Shown: one piece after another, positions 62,156 to 64,000 of the stretch
Numbering within the stretch: position 1 is the first letter of the stretch
Layout: each line of letters begins with the position of its first letter
Position numbers and translations under genes: made by a program
Notes under the pieces: model-generated
Database searches by the model: none
Seen by the model: the letters and a program-made list of their open reading frames with translations, nothing else
Told to the model about the DNA's origin: nothing
NCBI GenBank assembly: GCA_964351885.1
Contig: CAYGPP010000002.1
Location: 5,474-69,473 of the forward strand
DNA length: 64,000 nt
Reading direction: 5' to 3'
Origin: Marinoscillum sp964351885
GTDB lineage: Bacteria > Bacteroidota > Bacteroidia > Cytophagales > Cyclobacteriaceae

Positions 62156-63685
62156 TTAATCAACATTCAATTGTGGTAATAAGTCAATTTGTCCAAGCGG
62201 ATACGGTAAAAATCTGTCCTCTGGGCTGTAGCCACTCAATTCGCTGGTCTTGTCATGACGCACAAGATCGTAAAATCTAATTCCCCACTCCATGCCGAAT
62301 TCCGCAAACTTTTCATCTAAGACATTGTCAATAGTAACGCCTGTAAGTCCACCAAGACCTGCTCTCGCCCGTACTTCATTTAAAGCCTGATCAGCTGTCA
62401 TTACGCTGCTCGATGCCCCGCCGGCTAGAGCCTCTGCGTGCATTAGCAGAATTTCAGCGTACCTGATACAGATGAAATTTTTATTCGAACCATATTCCGT
62501 TCGTCCGGGGATCATCTGATTTGATGGCAAATAATGCTTACCACTAGAGTAGATCGAACGAGGATTGGCACTACCATCAGAAGTACCCCAAAGGTCACCG
62601 TCTCTAGTAGTATTGCTAATAAAATCTGGGATGGTCGCATAACCCGGTTGAGCAGTCAAGCTATCTATTCCCTCTTGGGTAAAAAGAACACTGGTTTCCA
62701 AGCGATCGGTTTCTCCTCTATCAATCATAAATTTGATATACTTAAGCGTTGGCTCCCAAAAACCCCAACCACCACCTATACCCTCTACCACTGGTGTCCA
62801 ATTGTTAGGACCAAAAAAAGCTTGTAGATAACGAACCCCTTCACCTGTTCCTTCTCCAAAGTCAGAGTACTGGAATTCAAGAATATTTTCACTAGCAAGC
62901 TTACCGGGTGTTTTGAATAGCTCATAGAAATCTGGGTAAAGTTCAAATAAGTCGGATCCAATAATCTCCCCTGTAGCATCTGCCACCCCCTGCCAATTTT
63001 TAAGCTCCAAATTAGCCATTGCTTTAATGGCTAACGCAGTGTATTTAGTAACTCCTCCGGGGATATCTGTTCTTTGGTTTGGCGCTACTTCTAATAGCAA
63101 AGGAATTGCTTCATCCATCAAGTCTGAAATATGCTGCATCACCTCATCAAAAGGAACAACCTCCGCTTCATAGAGTTCACTTGCCTGTGAACTTGTAGGA
63201 ATCAAAATTCCTCCCCAAAGTCTCGCCAATTGAATCAGCTCATACCCTTGCATTACTTTGATCTCAGCTATATAACGATCAGCCAAAGTTGCATCTGCTC
63301 CTGCTTCTTTAAACTTAATGATCTCTTCAATGGCCGCATGCCAGTTGATATTATCAGAATACAGATTCAACCAAGTGGAGTTATACATCCAAAATGAACG
63401 ATCGTAACGATAAGAATCAGTTTCCAAAAGGGGTGCTTGATCACCTTGCGCATTAACATCGTCACCTCTCACAGCAATAAGTGGAAAAGTTTCCCATTGG
63501 ATGTTGTACAATGTGTAGTAAGATCCGTCTAAAAGCTCTTTCATTAGGTTGACATTGGTATAGTCAATACCCGATTCAACTACTTGAGTTTCCAAAGGAT
63601 CATCGAGTATTGAGTCACAACCGGGAGCCAAGAAAATGACTGCTGACAACATCGCCGCAATCAAGAAAAATCTAATTGATTTCAT
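62156..63685 (-). CDS. susD: SusD/RagB family nutrient-binding lipoprotein
   Basis: 509 residues from the ATG at 63685; an ATG at 63697 would add four residues. The lipoprotein signal ends LAPGC (Cys23). The N-terminal SusD-like part (YTLYNIQWETFPLIAVRGDDVN), the TPR-type helices (YIAEIKVMQGYELIQLARLWGGILIPT) and the C-terminal RagB part (NFICIRYAEILLMHAEALA, ALNEVRARAGL, EFGMEWGIRFYDLVRH) are complete. It forms the lid over SusC and captures the oligosaccharide. It lies 21 bp after the SusC stop. Confidence 0.95.
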   Translation of the reverse strand: MKSIRFFLIAAMLSAVIFLAPGCDSILDDPLETQVVESGIDYTNVNLMKELLDGSYYTLYNIQWETFPLIAVRGDDVNAQGDQAPLLETDSYRYDRSFWMYNSTWLNLYSDNINWHAAIEEIIKFKEAGADATLADRYIAEIKVMQGYELIQLARLWGGILIPTSSQASELYEAEVVPFDEVMQHISDLMDEAIPLLLEVAPNQRTDIPGGVTKYTALAIKAMANLELKNWQGVADATGEIIGSDLFELYPDFYELFKTPGKLASENILEFQYSDFGEGTGEGVRYLQAFFGPNNWTPVVEGIGGGWGFWEPTLKYIKFMIDRGETDRLETSVLFTQEGIDSLTAQPGYATIPDFISNTTRDGDLWGTSDGSANPRSIYSSGKHYLPSNQMIPGRTEYGSNKNFICIRYAEILLMHAEALAGGASSSVMTADQALNEVRARAGLGGLTGVTIDNVLDEKFAEFGMEWGIRFYDLVRHDKTSELSGYSPEDRFLPYPLGQIDLLPQLNVD

Positions 63686-63706
63686 AATATTGGTCATTTT
63701 CAATTA

Positions 63707-64000
63707 TTAAAGTTTTAAGTTCAATCCGACTATATAAACAGCCGCTATTGGGTAGGTCTGTCTGTCAATCCCATTGCCAACCTCTGGGGTAAATCCATTA
63801 TAATTAAATACGGTAAGAGGTCGCTCTGCTGTGACATAGACTCTCGTGACAGGCATTTGCTTGCCGAACAATGTCTTGCTTTCAAGAGTATAAGATAATC
63901 TCACATTTTGAATTCTAAAGTATGAGCCGTCTTCCACGAAATAGTCACTCATGGCTTGATTGTATCCCTTACGTAATCCGGCAGCAGATGGGTATTTATT
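63707..64000 (-). CDS. susC: SusC/RagA TonB-dependent transporter, C-terminal end
   Basis: The last 97 codons of a gene that continues past the right window edge. The reading frame is open to base 64000. The sequence YFVEDGSYFRIQNVRLSYTL, RVYVTAERPLTVFNYNGFTPEV and the end YIVGLNLKL are the usual final barrel strands of SusC proteins. Together with SusD it imports the glycan fragments. The substrate-defining plug and N-terminus are not visible. Confidence 0.92.
   Translation of the reverse strand, partial: NKYPSAAGLRKGYNQAMSDYFVEDGSYFRIQNVRLSYTLESKTLFGKQMPVTRVYVTAERPLTVFNYNGFTPEVGNGIDRQTYPIAAVYIVGLNLKL

Noticed and set aside
1..64000. CRISPR arrays, prophage genes, transposases or rRNA operons.
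   Set aside because: No regularly spaced direct repeats, no integrase, capsid or transposase motifs, and no rRNA-like blocks were seen on reading the window.

Overview
The window looks like chromosomal DNA of a Bacteroidota, most likely a gliding, T9SS-bearing member of the Cytophagales. The evidence is the short Bacteroidota-type RpoD, the type IX secretion genes porU and porV, gldH beside a RicT-like gene, SusC/SusD and CarboxypepD_reg TonB receptors, GWxTD and DUF2911 proteins, AT-rich spacers, weak Shine-Dalgarno sites and repeated TAnnTTTG promoter boxes. I see no rRNA, tRNA, CRISPR array, prophage or intact insertion sequence.

Layout. 1-9651: partial aspC, an outer-membrane porin, rpoD, a lipoprotein 5'-nucleotidase, MFS and MATE exporters, a Nudix hydrolase and a TonB-dependent receptor. 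9828-15133 (+): rnhB with three tightly packed genes, then xthA, gcvT and comB. 15122-16708 (-): a four-gene run of small proteins including a MazG-like pyrophosphatase. 16709-17106: a 398-bp spacer with a GC-rich repeat. 17107-18755: RicT-like protein and gldH. 18765-23700 (-): a membrane-anchored helix-hairpin-helix protein followed by a large SF1 helicase-nuclease. 23816-27258: hemA and a WG-repeat protein. 27259-34477 (-): metallo-hydrolase, pssA, porU, porV and an inactive M16 peptidase homologue. 34539-39735 (+): FAD oxidoreductase, a large TolB-propeller/beta-barrel protein and a YicC RNase. 39844-50876: housekeeping genes (purD, recQ, manC, rlmB, dps, asnB and others).

50966-64000 is the accessory part: a polysaccharide utilisation locus on the minus strand. 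In transcription order it has SusC (cut by the window end), SusD, a tandem-LamG lipoprotein, a strong terminator, two GH144-type (PF10091) glucanases, an esterase, a GH3 beta-glucosidase, a sulfatase and a second esterase. At its far end lies a stray FN3-like fragment that may be the tail of a lost glycosidase. GH144 plus GH3 is the known enzyme pair for beta-1,2-glucan. The proposed scheme is capture and cutting at the surface (SusCD, LamG protein, Ig-GH144), then trimming in the periplasm (GH3, esterases, sulfatase). The sulfatase and two esterases suggest a decorated substrate, which I have not seen described for this glucan.

Other points of interest are two diverged copies of a GC-rich non-coding element (16879-16926 and 40443-40489, opposite orientation), the helicase-nuclease operon, and several promoter -7 boxes lying directly against start codons, which suggests leaderless mRNAs. 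All family calls come from reading sequence; no database search was run.
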